NCBI RefSeq assembly: GCF_018403665.1
Contig: NZ_BOVJ01000024.1
Location: 1 to 53,476 of the forward strand
Length of the DNA stretch: 53,476 nucleotides
DNA from: Paenibacillus cisolokensis
Lineage (GTDB): Bacteria; Bacillota; Bacilli; Paenibacillales; Paenibacillaceae
Direction: 5' to 3'
Position numbers and translations under genes: made by a program. Positions 27,883 to 37,835 of the stretch are shown here, in pieces (the stretch's first letter is position 1; every line of letters begins with the position of its first letter). A model generated the notes under the pieces. It saw nothing but the letters and a program-made list of their open reading frames with translations. It was not told where the DNA came from and ran no database searches.

Positions 27883-30317
27883 ATGAGCCAACAGCAGCAT
27901 CAAGGCTATAACCCGCTCGTCATCGAACCGAAGTGGCAGCGGTATTGGGAAGAGAACAAGACGTTCCGTACCGGCGAAGACAAGTCCAAGCCGAAATTTT
28001 ACGCGCTCGACATGTTCCCGTATCCGTCGGGGGCCGGACTGCATGTCGGGCATCCGGAAGGCTATACGGCTACTGACATCGTCGCCCGCTACAAGCGGAT
28101 GCGGGGCTACAACGTGCTTCATCCGATGGGCTGGGACGCCTTCGGCCTGCCGGCGGAGCAGCATGCGCTCGATACCGGGCAGCATCCCCGCGACATCACG
28201 GTGAAAAATATTAACAACTTCCGCCGCCAGATCAAATCGCTCGGCTTCTCGTACGATTGGGACCGCGAATTCAGCACGACCGATCCGGATTATTACAAGT
28301 GGACGCAGTGGATTTTATCCAGTTGTACAAAAAAGGGCTCGCCTATGTAGCGGAAGTTCCCGTCAACTGGTGCGAAGCGCTCGGAACCGTGCTGGCCAAC
28401 GAGGAAGTGATCGACGGTCGAAGCGAGCGGGGCAACCATCCGGTCGTGCGCAAGCCGATGCGTCAATGGATGCTCAAAATTACCGAATACGCCGAACGTC
28501 TGCTGGAAGACCTGGAAGAGCTCGACTGGCCCGAAAGCATCAAAGATATGCAGCGCAACTGGATCGGCAAATCCGTCGGCGCGGAAGCGGTTTTCGCCAT
28601 CGACGGGCATGACGCTTCGCTCGTCGTCTTCACGACCCGCCCGGATACGCTGTTCGGGGCGACCTACTGCGTAGTGGCGCCGGAGCACGAGCTGGTGGAC
28701 GTCATCGTCACCGACGAGCAGCGCGACGCGGTAAACGCCTATCGTGAAGCGGCCGCCCGCAAGAGCGATCTCGAGCGGACCGATCTGGCCAAGGACAAGA
28801 CGGGCGTCTTCACCGGCGCTTACGCGATTAACCCGGTGAGCGGCGCGAAAGTGCCGATCTGGGTCGCCGACTACGTCCTTGCCGGTTACGGGACGGGCGC
28901 CATCATGGCGGTGCCGGGCCACGACCAGCGGGACTGGGAGTTTGCGCGCAAGTTCGGCCTGCCGATCGTGGAAGTCGTGCAAGGCGGGGACATCGAGAAG
29001 GAAGCGTTCGTCGGGGACGGTCCTCATGTCAACTCCGATTTCCTGAACGGACTAAACAACGCGGAAGCGATCGACGCCATGATCAAGCATCTGGAGGAAA
29101 CCGGCAAAGGCAGCCGCAAAGTGTCGTACCGGCTGCGCGACTGGCTGTTCAGCCGCCAGCGCTATTGGGGCGAGCCGATTCCGATCCTTCATCTGGAAGA
29201 CGGCACGATGAAGACCGTTCCGGAGGATCAACTGCCGCTGCTGCTGCCGGACGTCGACCAAATCCGGCCGTCCGGCACGGGCGAATCGCCGCTTGCGGTC
29301 GTTACCGACTGGGTGGAAACGGTCGATCCGGAAACCGGCATGAAGGCGCGCCGCGAAACGAATACGATGCCGCAATGGGCAGGCAGCTGCTGGTATTACT
29401 TGCGGTTTATCGATCCGCATAACGACAAGGAAATTTGCTCGAAGGAGAAGCAGCGGGAATGGCTGCCGGTCGACCTGTACATCGGCGGCGCCGAGCATGC
29501 GGTGCTCCATCTGCTGTACGCCCGCTTCTGGCATAAAGTGCTGTACGATCTCGGCGTCGTCGAGACGAAGGAGCCGTTCCGGAAGCTGGTCAATCAGGGC
29601 ATGATTCTCGGCACGAACAACGAGAAGATGAGCAAGTCGCGCGGCAATGTCATCAATCCCGACGACATTGTCAATGAATACGGCGCAGACACGCTGCGGA
29701 TGTATGAAATGTTCATGGGGCCGCTGGAAGCGACGAAGCCGTGGAGCACCAATGGCGTGGAAGGCACGTTCCGTTTCCTGAGCAGGGTATGGCGCCTGTT
29801 CGTGGACGAGAACGGCGAGCTGAACGGCAAAATCGCCGATGTGGAAGGCAGCGACGCGTTCAAGCGGACGTGGCACCGGACAATTAAAAAAGTGACCGAA
29901 GATATCGAAAATCTTCGCTTCAATACGGCGATCAGCCAGCTGATGATTTTTGTGAACGAAGCCTACAAGGCGGATGAGCTGCCCCGCAAGGCGATGGAAA
30001 ACTTCGTACAGATGCTTTCGCCGTTCGCGCCGCATATTGCCGAAGAGCTGTGGGAGAAGCTTGGCCATAAGGAGACGATTACGTACGAGCCGTGGCCGAC
30101 TTACGACGAAGCCTGGACGGTCGACCAGGAAGTGGAGATTGTCGTGCAGGTGAACGGCAAAATTGCCGAGCGGCTGTCGATACCCGCGGATACCGACACG
30201 TCCGAAATGGAGCGCATCGCGCTCGATCTGGACAAAATCAAGGAAATGATCCAAGGCAAAACGATCCGTAAAGTGATCGCGGTCAAAGGCAAGCTTGTCA
30301 ATATTGTCGCCAATTAG
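27883..30317 (+). CDS. leuS: Leucyl-tRNA synthetase (apparent frameshift)
   Basis: Class I aminoacyl-tRNA synthetase charging tRNA-Leu. The ATG at 27883 has AGAAGGAGG (27864-27872) about 10 bases upstream. The HIGH-type motif is in [12 protein letters not shown] (residues 45-56), the editing-domain signature in [15 protein letters not shown], and the KMSKS motif in [11 protein letters not shown]. The frame breaks in the T4 run at 28313-28316. Adding one T gives [17 protein letters not shown] and an 811-residue protein, the usual size. LeuRS is essential, which argues strongly that the break is a sequencing error. It is controlled by the T-box leader upstream. Confidence 0.96.
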
Positions 30318-30330
30318 GAAAGCATCCTAA

Positions 30331-30380
30331 AGAGGTGAGCGGTCAGAACGCCCGGCGTTCGTTACAGACCGTTCACCTCT
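30331..30380. terminator. long hairpin between convergent leuS and comER
   Basis: AGAGGTGAGCGGTC (30331-30344) pairs with GACCGTTCACCTCT (30367-30380), with further inner pairing AACG/CGTT. The right arm lies inside the last codons of comER (stop at 30362-30364). No T-run follows on either strand, so this is at best an unusual bidirectional stop signal. Confidence 0.4.
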
Positions 30381-31201
30381 TCGCCATAGAAGGAGAAGCC
30401 GACCTTTTCCAGATCTTCCCTGAACTTGGCGTGCGTCGTCCGGATCACCTGCCCGAAAACGCCGTCAAGCTCGCGTTCCATAAGCTGAAGCGCTTCTGCC
30501 GTAATGCCGCCGGGAACGGCGACCCGCTGCTGAATTTGCTCCGGCGTCATGCCGCCTGCGGTAAGCAGCTCGCCCGTGCCGCGCAGCATGGCGGTGGCGA
30601 CGGAGAGCGCCTGCCCGCGGTCGATGCCGGTCTCTTCGACGGCGGCGTCTACGAAGCATTGCAGCACGTAGGAGATGAAAGCCGGGCCGCAGCTTGACAG
30701 ATCGGACACGATGCGCGTATAGCGTTCGTCGATGCGCAGCGGCACGCTAATAAAGCCGAGCAGGTTCTCCAGCCGCGCACGGTCTTCGTCCGTCGTACGG
30801 GTGCCGTAGATGCACAGCGACGCTCCGCTTCGCACACGGTTCGTTATGCTTGGAATCACTTTGGCGATTTTGCTCGGCAGCTGGTCCTCCAGCACTTTTA
30901 TCATGACGGGGCTTGTTATCGACACGAAGAGTTGTTCCGGGGCCGCGACGGAACGCAACTCGTCGATGACCGTTTTGAATTCATGCGGCTTTACGCACAA
31001 AAAAACGATGTCTCGTCCGATCGCCGCTTCGGCATTAGAGGTGACGGCTTTGAGGCCGGGGTAACAAGACGCAAGCCGTGCCGCTTTGGCATAGGTGCGG
31101 TTGCTGGCCGCGATTTGTCCGGGAGTCAGCGCGCCTGACGAAACGAAAGCTTCGATCAGCAGGCTGCCCATGCTCCCCGTCCCGATGAATCCGACATTCA
31201 T
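30362..31201 (-). CDS. comER: ComER, pyrroline-5-carboxylate-reductase-like late competence protein
   Basis: A 279-residue NAD(P)-binding protein of the ProC family. The Rossmann motif is FIGTGSMGS at residues 5-13, followed by ASNRTYAKAARLA, KPHEF and the C-terminal dimerisation domain (SSCGPAFISYVLQCFVDAA, VAVPGGITAEALQLME). In Bacillus comER is transcribed opposite to the comEA-EB-EC operon, as here. It has been linked to sporulation and biofilm control rather than to DNA uptake. AGGAGGG precedes the ATG on the minus strand. It could have residual ProC activity. Context favours ComER. Confidence 0.92.
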   Translation of the reverse strand: MNVGFIGTGSMGSLLIEAFVSSGALTPGQIAASNRTYAKAARLASCYPGLKAVTSNAEAAIGRDIVFLCVKPHEFKTVIDELRSVAAPEQLFVSITSPVMIKVLEDQLPSKIAKVIPSITNRVRSGASLCIYGTRTTDEDRARLENLLGFISVPLRIDERYTRIVSDLSSCGPAFISYVLQCFVDAAVEETGIDRGQALSVATAMLRGTGELLTAGGMTPEQIQQRVAVPGGITAEALQLMERELDGVFGQVIRTTHAKFREDLEKVGFSFYGEEVNGL

Positions 31202-31347
31202 GACGATCCCTCCTTGCGGCGCTAAGCGGCGCGACCGGCACCGGGGCCGTTTTCGCGCCTCTCATACTACTTTATGCATGCCGGCTCGTTCATCATGACG
31301 ACGAATCCGCAATGTCTGACGAAATTGTTGCGAAGGAGCGTGTCGCT

Positions 31348-32016
31348 ATGAATGCCATGAAATGGAATGATCGGAAAATCAGGTTTGCCGCCGCCGCAGC
31401 GCTGCTGCTCATTGCGGGTGCGCTGCTGATCGGAGCAATGACGAAGACCAAAGGGGAGGAGCCGGCCGGCTGGATCCGGCTTGACGCGCCGTTGGCGGCG
31501 GCGCTTGCGGAAGCGGAGAATGACGACGGCAAAGCGGGCGAACGATCTGCGGCTGCCGCCGGGGGCTTGTCGCCCGGGCAGCCGGACAGCGCCGCCGGCC
31601 AGCGGGAGACCGGTAACGACGGAGCGGCTGAGGAGACTGCGGCGGGAGGCAGTATGGAACCCGCGGCCGCAACGGCAACACCGAAAGCGGGCGTTCCGGA
31701 GCGAAACGACCGGCCGGCCGATCCGCCCGCTGCGGGGAATGCCGATCCGGGTGCCGCCGGCGCAACCGGCAGCGCCGGATCGGGAGCCGACAACGGCGAA
31801 CCGGCAGGCGGTCGCGACGGCAGAATCGATATTAATCGGGCGACGGTGACGGAGCTTGACGCGCTTCCGGGAATCGGTCCGGCCAAGGCGCAAGCGATCG
31901 TGGCGGATCGGGAGGCTAACGGGCCGTTCCGTTCCGTGGACGATTTGTTGCGGGTAAAAGGAATTGGCCCGAAAATGCTCGAAAAGATGAAAGAAAGCGT
32001 TGTAGCGGGGAAATAA
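31348..32016 (+). CDS. comEA: ComEA, helix-hairpin-helix DNA receptor for competence
   Basis: Membrane-anchored DNA-binding protein that captures transforming DNA. The start ATG 31348 is 9 bases after AAGGAG (31333-31338). An N-terminal anchor (FAAAAALLLIAGALLIGAM) precedes a roughly 120-residue linker rich in A, G, E, D and P. The tandem helix-hairpin-helix domain is at the C-terminus (IDINRATVTELDALPGIGP, then LLRVKGIGPKMLEKM). Length is 222 residues. Where B. subtilis ComEA has a folded oligomerisation region, I see only low-complexity sequence. It is divergent from comER across a 146-base gap. Confidence 0.92.
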   Translation: MNAMKWNDRKIRFAAAAALLLIAGALLIGAMTKTKGEEPAGWIRLDAPLAAALAEAENDDGKAGERSAAAAGGLSPGQPDSAAGQRETGNDGAAEETAAGGSMEPAAATATPKAGVPERNDRPADPPAAGNADPGAAGATGSAGSGADNGEPAGGRDGRIDINRATVTELDALPGIGPAKAQAIVADREANGPFRSVDDLLRVKGIGPKMLEKMKESVVAGK

Positions 32017-32034
32017 ATATGAGAAAATAGATAG

Positions 32035-33386
<1,352 letters not shown>

Positions 33387-33434
33387 TACCGCGTTCCGCC
33401 GAAGGGACGCGGCGGCAGAAAGGATGGACAGCAG

Positions 33435-33965
33435 ATGGCAACCGGTCTACAGGACGCGTCCCGCAAGGATTGGGACACTTATTTCATGGATATCGCCTAT
33501 ATGGTGTCGACCCGCTCGCGCTGCCCGCGCAGGCATGTCGGGGCGGTGCTCGTACAGGGCAAGAAGCTGCTCGGCACCGCCTACAACGGCGCGCCGATGG
33601 GCGTTCCGGACTGCTCGGAAGCCGGGTGCATGATCGCCGAATCGTATGAGCTGGCGATTGTCGACGGCAAGGAGGAGATGGTGAAGAAGCAGCGTTGCAT
33701 CCGCACGATCCATGCGGAGCAAAATCTGCTGCTGTTCACCGACCGGATCGACAGGGAAGGCTCGACGGTTTATGTGACCGACGAGCCGTGCTGGACATGC
33801 GCGAACATGCTGGCCAACAGCGGGATTCGCGAGGTCGTGTTCCACCGCGCCTATCCGAAGGACAGCGCGAAGGTGAACGAGCTGATGAAGCAAAAGGGCA
33901 TCGTGTTCCGCTGCCTGGAAACGTACGAGCCGCCCGGACAGGCGGGGATGAACGTCATTTCGTAA
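33435..33965 (+). CDS. comEB: ComEB, dCMP deaminase-family protein
   Basis: Zinc-dependent cytidine/deoxycytidylate deaminase fold, 176 residues. The zinc motif is HAEQN (residue about 95) with PCWTCANML. CPRRHVGAVLV and YNGAPMGVPDC are typical of dCMP deaminases. ComEB sits in the comE operon of Bacillus, and reports there connect it to polar localisation of competence proteins. AAAGGA (33419-33424) precedes the ATG. Its transcript ends at the strong terminator after the gene. Confidence 0.94.
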   Translation: MATGLQDASRKDWDTYFMDIAYMVSTRSRCPRRHVGAVLVQGKKLLGTAYNGAPMGVPDCSEAGCMIAESYELAIVDGKEEMVKKQRCIRTIHAEQNLLLFTDRIDREGSTVYVTDEPCWTCANMLANSGIREVVFHRAYPKDSAKVNELMKQKGIVFRCLETYEPPGQAGMNVIS

Positions 33966-34031
33966 GCCGGTACGGCCGGCCGCCGGTTTCGGACCGGTGT
34001 CCTTCTGTTATTAGCCATATCCGTTATGAGG

Positions 34032-34079
34032 AAGAACCTCTTTTTCGCACGTTGCTGCGAAGAGAGGTTCTTTCTTTTT
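34032..34079 (+). terminator. intrinsic terminator between comEB and comEC
   Basis: AAGAACCTCT (34032-34041) pairs with AGAGGTTCTT (34063-34072), with inner TCGCA/TGCGA, followed by TTCTTTTT. The stem is long and nearly perfect, so comEC probably needs its own promoter or read-through. Confidence 0.87.
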
Positions 34080-34164
34080 GGAAAGACCGGATAAGGGCGG
34101 TTCGTGCCGTTTTATTGCACGACGTGGGAACGAAATCGGAATCGCCGTTAAGGAGGGATGCAAA

Positions 34165-37101
34165 TTGAATCGCCGTCCGCTCGTATGGTTTGCCGCTTGC
34201 TGGGTCGCGGGAAGCGCGTGCGCGGCTTCGCTGGAAGCCGCCGGGGTATGGCTGGCGTGCGGGGCGCTGCTGGCGCTGGCGGCTGCGCTTGCGCTGCTCG
34301 GGCGCGCGTCCCGTCCGCTTGCCGCCGTTTGCCTGGCGGCGTTCGTGCTGGCGGCGGTGCACCGGATGTGGGCGGACGAACGGAACGTTACCGCCCTGCC
34401 GGATTTGCTCGCCGCCGCCGAGGGCGCGTCCCCGTCCGCTTCGTTCGCGGTCGAAGCGGAGGGGACGATCGTGTCCGCGGTCGAGATCGACGGCGACCGC
34501 GTTCGTTTCCGCGTGATGGCGGACGCCATCCGCGAAAGCGACGCCGCGGCGCCGCGCCGTGTGCGCGAGCGCCTGCTCGTCCTCGTCCGGCTTGCTGCGC
34601 AGCCGGACCGTGACATCGCCGCGCGCTGGCAGCGCGGCGACCGCGTGCGCGTGGCCGGCGAGCTGGAGCTGCCGGCCGGCGCCACCAACAGCGGCGGGTT
34701 CGATTACCGCCGCTATCTCCGCAGCCAGCGCATTCACTGGCTGCTCAAGGCCGAGGGCATCGGCGCCGTCGACGCGGCGCCCGGCCCAAACTGGAGCGCC
34801 GCCGCGCTGCTCGGACGCGCGGACGCCGTCCGCGGCTGGCTCGGCGCTCGCATGGACGAGCTGTACCCGGACGATCAGGCCGGGTACATGAAAGGTCTCG
34901 TTCTCGGCATTCGCGAGAGCCTCGACCCCGAGCAGTTCCGGCAGTTTTCGGAACTGGGACTGACGCATGTGCTGGCCATATCCGGCCTGCATGTCGCCGT
35001 CTTTCTGTTCGCGCTCGGCGGCCTGCTCCGGCTGCTGCGGCTGACGCGCGAACGGACGTTCACGGCGCTGCTGGTCGCCGTTCCGCTTTACGTGCTGCTG
35101 ACCGGCGCTTCTCCTTCGGTCGTGCGCGCCGGCATAATGGCCATGCTCGGACTTGTCGCCGCGCGCATGGGACGGCTCAAGGACGGCCTGCATGTGCTGG
35201 CGGCAGCCGCATTGGCGATGCTCATATGGGACCCGTTTTTGCTGGCGAACGTCAGCTTTCAGCTGTCGTTTCTCGTGACGGCGGGTCTGATTGTCGGCGT
35301 GCCTCCGCTGCGCCGCGCGCTGCCGCGCCGGACCAAGATCCAGCCGCTGATCGACCTGGCGTGCGTGACGATTGTCGCGCAGGCGGTATCGTTTCCGCTC
35401 AGCATCTATTATTTCAACCAGTTTCATCTGCTTTCGCTCTTTGCCAACCTGCTGCTCGTGCCGTTTATCAGCTCCATCGTCATGCCGCTCGGCGCGGTTT
35501 CGCTCATCGCGGCCGCAATCTGGCCGGCAGGCGCGGAGTGGTTCGCTTGGCCGGCCGTTTGGGGCAACCGGCTGACATTCGGAGTTGTCGGCCTGCTGGC
35601 CGAGGCACGCGCGCTGAAGACGATATGGGCGACTCCTCCGGTCATTTGGATCGCGGCATGGTACGGGGCGCTCGCCTTGCTGGGCGCTTATTTGAACGGC
35701 ATAGCATCGCAGCGGCCCGAGCTGCACGCACAGCCCGCGCCCGCCGGCCGGCCCGCATGGCCCGAGCAGCGCGAACGGCCCGAGCCCGGCGGCCGGACCG
35801 TATGGCTCCAGCAGCACGCACGGCCCCGCGAATTCGATCGTTTCACGGCGCCCGGCCGATCCGGCGAACGCGAATGGCCGGCCTTCGCCGCCGGTCCGGC
35901 CACAGAACCGCTGCCCGGCATCTCGCCAAGGAACGCCCCCGGGCTTGCGGCAGTCCATTCGCCGAATGGCGCGGAGCCGGGCATTCCGCCAGCGACTGGC
36001 CAAGCGGCCGATCCGGTAACGGCACCGCTCGCGGCCTGGAGCGGGCCCGCGCCCGCGTCCTGGTCCGCCAGTCCGGCGGGAAGCGCCGGCGAACCTTTTG
36101 CCGCACGGCGGAGCGACGCGCCCGCCTGCTTCCGGAAGCGCCTTCGGCCGCTGTCCGGCGCCGGCATCGTCCTGCTGCTCGGCTTGCTGCTCGCCTATGC
36201 GTATTGGCCGGATTGGCTTGACCGGACGGCACGCCTGCAAGTGCTCGATGTCGGACAGGGAGATGCGCTGCTCGTGCGGACGCCTTCGGGCAAGCATTTG
36301 CTCATCGATGGCGGCGGCACCGTCTCGTTCCGTAAGCCCGGCGAGGAGTGGCGGACAAGGAACGACCCGTTTGAGGTGGGCCGCGACGTCGTCGTGCCGC
36401 TGCTGATGAAGCGCGGGGTGAAGGAAATCGACCTGCTTGTGCTGTCGCATCTGGACCACGACCATATCGGCGGCCTTAAGGCCGTCGTCGAATCGATACC
36501 GGTCAAAGGGCTGCTCTGGAACGGCACCGTGAAGCCGACTCCGGAAGCGCTCGCGCTGTTTCGTCTGGCGCTGGACCGCGGCATCCCCGTATACGGGGCG
36601 GCGAGCGGGCAGACGTGGCAGCCGGACGGGCATAGCCGGGTGACCGTTCTGTGGCCGGCATCCGCCGTTCCGGCGGGCGGAACGGTTCCGGTGAAGGAGG
36701 ACCAGAATTCGAGCAGCGTCGTGCTGCTGCTCGAATTGTACGAACGGACGTTTCTGCTGACGGGAGACATCGACGCCACGGTAGAGCGGCTGCTTGCGGC
36801 GGCCGGCGGCGAGACGGTCCGGCGGCCTGCCGCTAATATCGACGTCATGAAAATCGCCCACCACGGGAGCCGGTATTCGACGTCCGGGCAGTGGCTTTCG
36901 TACTGGCGGCCGCTCGCCGCCGTCATTTCGGCGGGCCGGAACAACATGTACGGCCATCCCCACCCGGACGTGCTGGCCCGCTTGCGGGCGGCTTCGGTTC
37001 CTCACATCTTCCGGACCGACCGCGACGGCGAGGTGCAGTTTGCGGTCACCCGCTCAGGCTTGTATGCCCGTACGGTTATTCCGGACGGCCGGGCTCCGTA
37101 A
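34165..37101 (+). CDS. comEC: ComEC/Rec2 DNA-uptake channel with metallo-beta-lactamase domain
   Basis: Polytopic membrane channel that imports single-stranded DNA during transformation. The start is TTG 34165, 8 bases after AAGGAGG (34150-34156). Order: short N-terminal helices, an extracellular OB-like domain (residues 90-225), the competence domain (GLTHVLAISGLHVAVFLFAL, then GASPSVVRAGIMAMLGL; roughly 240-510), a P/A/G/R-rich insert (about 513-660), a helix (IVLLLGLLLAYAYW), and the metallo-beta-lactamase-like nuclease domain (LDVGQGDALLV; HLDHDHIGG near 762; KIAHHGS). Length is 978 residues against about 776 in B. subtilis. The insert accounts for most of the difference. Confidence 0.95.
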   Translation: MNRRPLVWFAACWVAGSACAASLEAAGVWLACGALLALAAALALLGRASRPLAAVCLAAFVLAAVHRMWADERNVTALPDLLAAAEGASPSASFAVEAEGTIVSAVEIDGDRVRFRVMADAIRESDAAAPRRVRERLLVLVRLAAQPDRDIAARWQRGDRVRVAGELELPAGATNSGGFDYRRYLRSQRIHWLLKAEGIGAVDAAPGPNWSAAALLGRADAVRGWLGARMDELYPDDQAGYMKGLVLGIRESLDPEQFRQFSELGLTHVLAISGLHVAVFLFALGGLLRLLRLTRERTFTALLVAVPLYVLLTGASPSVVRAGIMAMLGLVAARMGRLKDGLHVLAAAALAMLIWDPFLLANVSFQLSFLVTAGLIVGVPPLRRALPRRTKIQPLIDLACVTIVAQAVSFPLSIYYFNQFHLLSLFANLLLVPFISSIVMPLGAVSLIAAAIWPAGAEWFAWPAVWGNRLTFGVVGLLAEARALKTIWATPPVIWIAAWYGALALLGAYLNGIASQRPELHAQPAPAGRPAWPEQRERPEPGGRTVWLQQHARPREFDRFTAPGRSGEREWPAFAAGPATEPLPGISPRNAPGLAAVHSPNGAEPGIPPATGQAADPVTAPLAAWSGPAPASWSASPAGSAGEPFAARRSDAPACFRKRLRPLSGAGIVLLLGLLLAYAYWPDWLDRTARLQVLDVGQGDALLVRTPSGKHLLIDGGGTVSFRKPGEEWRTRNDPFEVGRDVVVPLLMKRGVKEIDLLVLSHLDHDHIGGLKAVVESIPVKGLLWNGTVKPTPEALALFRLALDRGIPVYGAASGQTWQPDGHSRVTVLWPASAVPAGGTVPVKEDQNSSSVVLLLELYERTFLLTGDIDATVERLLAAAGGETVRRPAANIDVMKIAHHGSRYSTSGQWLSYWRPLAAVISAGRNNMYGHPHPDVLARLRAASVPHIFRTDRDGEVQFAVTRSGLYARTVIPDGRAP

Positions 37102-37132
37102 AAAAGGGAAATATGGTCCGTTATGGCAAACG

Positions 37133-37160
37133 AACAGGGTATACGGCACCCTGTTTTTTT
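37133..37160 (+). terminator. intrinsic terminator after comEC
   Basis: AACAGGGT (37133-37140) pairs with ACCCTGTT (37148-37155) around a 7-base loop and runs into seven T residues ending at 37160. Confidence 0.87.
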
Positions 37161-37230
37161 GTTATTCTTTAATGTGGTGTATTGGCTTTTTTACTTCAAT
37201 TTCGCATGTCACTGGAATAAATAAATCGAC

Positions 37231-37257
37231 TGCAACATATGAAGCAGCCTTTTCGTC
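37231..37257 (+). promoter_or_regulatory. putative ECF-sigma autoregulatory promoter
   Basis: TGCAAC (37231-37236) and CGTC (37254-37257) with 17 bases between fit the AAC...CGTC pattern of ECF-type promoters of the SigW/SigX group. They lie about 30 bases before the start of the ECF sigma gene, where an autoregulated promoter is expected. Confidence 0.55.
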
Positions 37258-37287
37258 TATAAGGTTGCAAGAGAGGGGGAGCCTTCG

Positions 37288-37835
37288 TTGGTGGAGCCGG
37301 ATCTGATAAGAGCCGCTCAGAAGGGCGATCGCGACGCTTTAATCACCCTATTGCGCGAAATCGAAACGCATGTTTACCGGACAGCCTTCTACATTTTGAA
37401 CAACGAGCAGGACGCGATGGACGCGGCGCAAGAGGCGCTTATCCGCATTTATACCAAGATTGGATCCTATGAAGAGAAGGCGCAGTTTAAAACGTGGATT
37501 CAACGCATCGTGACCAATATCTGCATCGACAAGTTCAGACGGAGCAAACCGACCGTTTCGATTGACGAGCACGAACTGGTGTTCCGGGAAAACATACCGT
37601 CGAAGAAGAAGTGCTTGCGGCTTATGCGGCCAAGGATATCCGGGACGCAATCGACAGGCTGCCTGAGCATCACCGGGCAGTCGTCGTCCTGAGATACTTG
37701 CAGGATTTTTCGTATAACGAAATTGCCGACTCTCTCGATTTGCCGCTGAACACGGTAAAATCCTACTTGTTCCGGGCGCGACAGCAGCTTCAGGCGTTGC
37801 TTCAAGATTATCAGAAAGGTGGTGTCCGAGGATGA
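37288..37835 (+). CDS. ECF-type RNA polymerase sigma factor (apparent frameshift)
   Basis: Extracytoplasmic-function sigma factor, 182 residues after correction. Region 2 (residues 20-90) contains AFYILNNEQDAMDAAQEALI and FKTWIQRIVTNICIDKFRR. Region 4 is in the next frame: AIDRLPEHHRAVVVLRYLQD, FSYNEIADSLDLPLNTVKSY, LFRARQQL. The break falls in the linker at 37597-37598; CC to CCC restores ENIPVEEEVLAAYA. Start is TTG 37288 or GTG 37291, after GGGGGAG (37275-37281). The 3' end overlaps the anti-sigma gene by 4 bases. It is close to the SigW type, but I give no symbol. Confidence 0.92.

Noticed and set aside
30362-31201. Calling the comER gene proC
   Set aside because: The fold is that of pyrroline-5-carboxylate reductase, but position and orientation next to comEA match comER, so ProC was not used.
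34024-37005. Open frame of nearly 1,000 codons on the strand opposite comEC
   Set aside because: High GC with strong third-position bias keeps the antisense frame open. It has no ribosome-binding site or recognisable motif, and comEC on the other strand is unambiguous.
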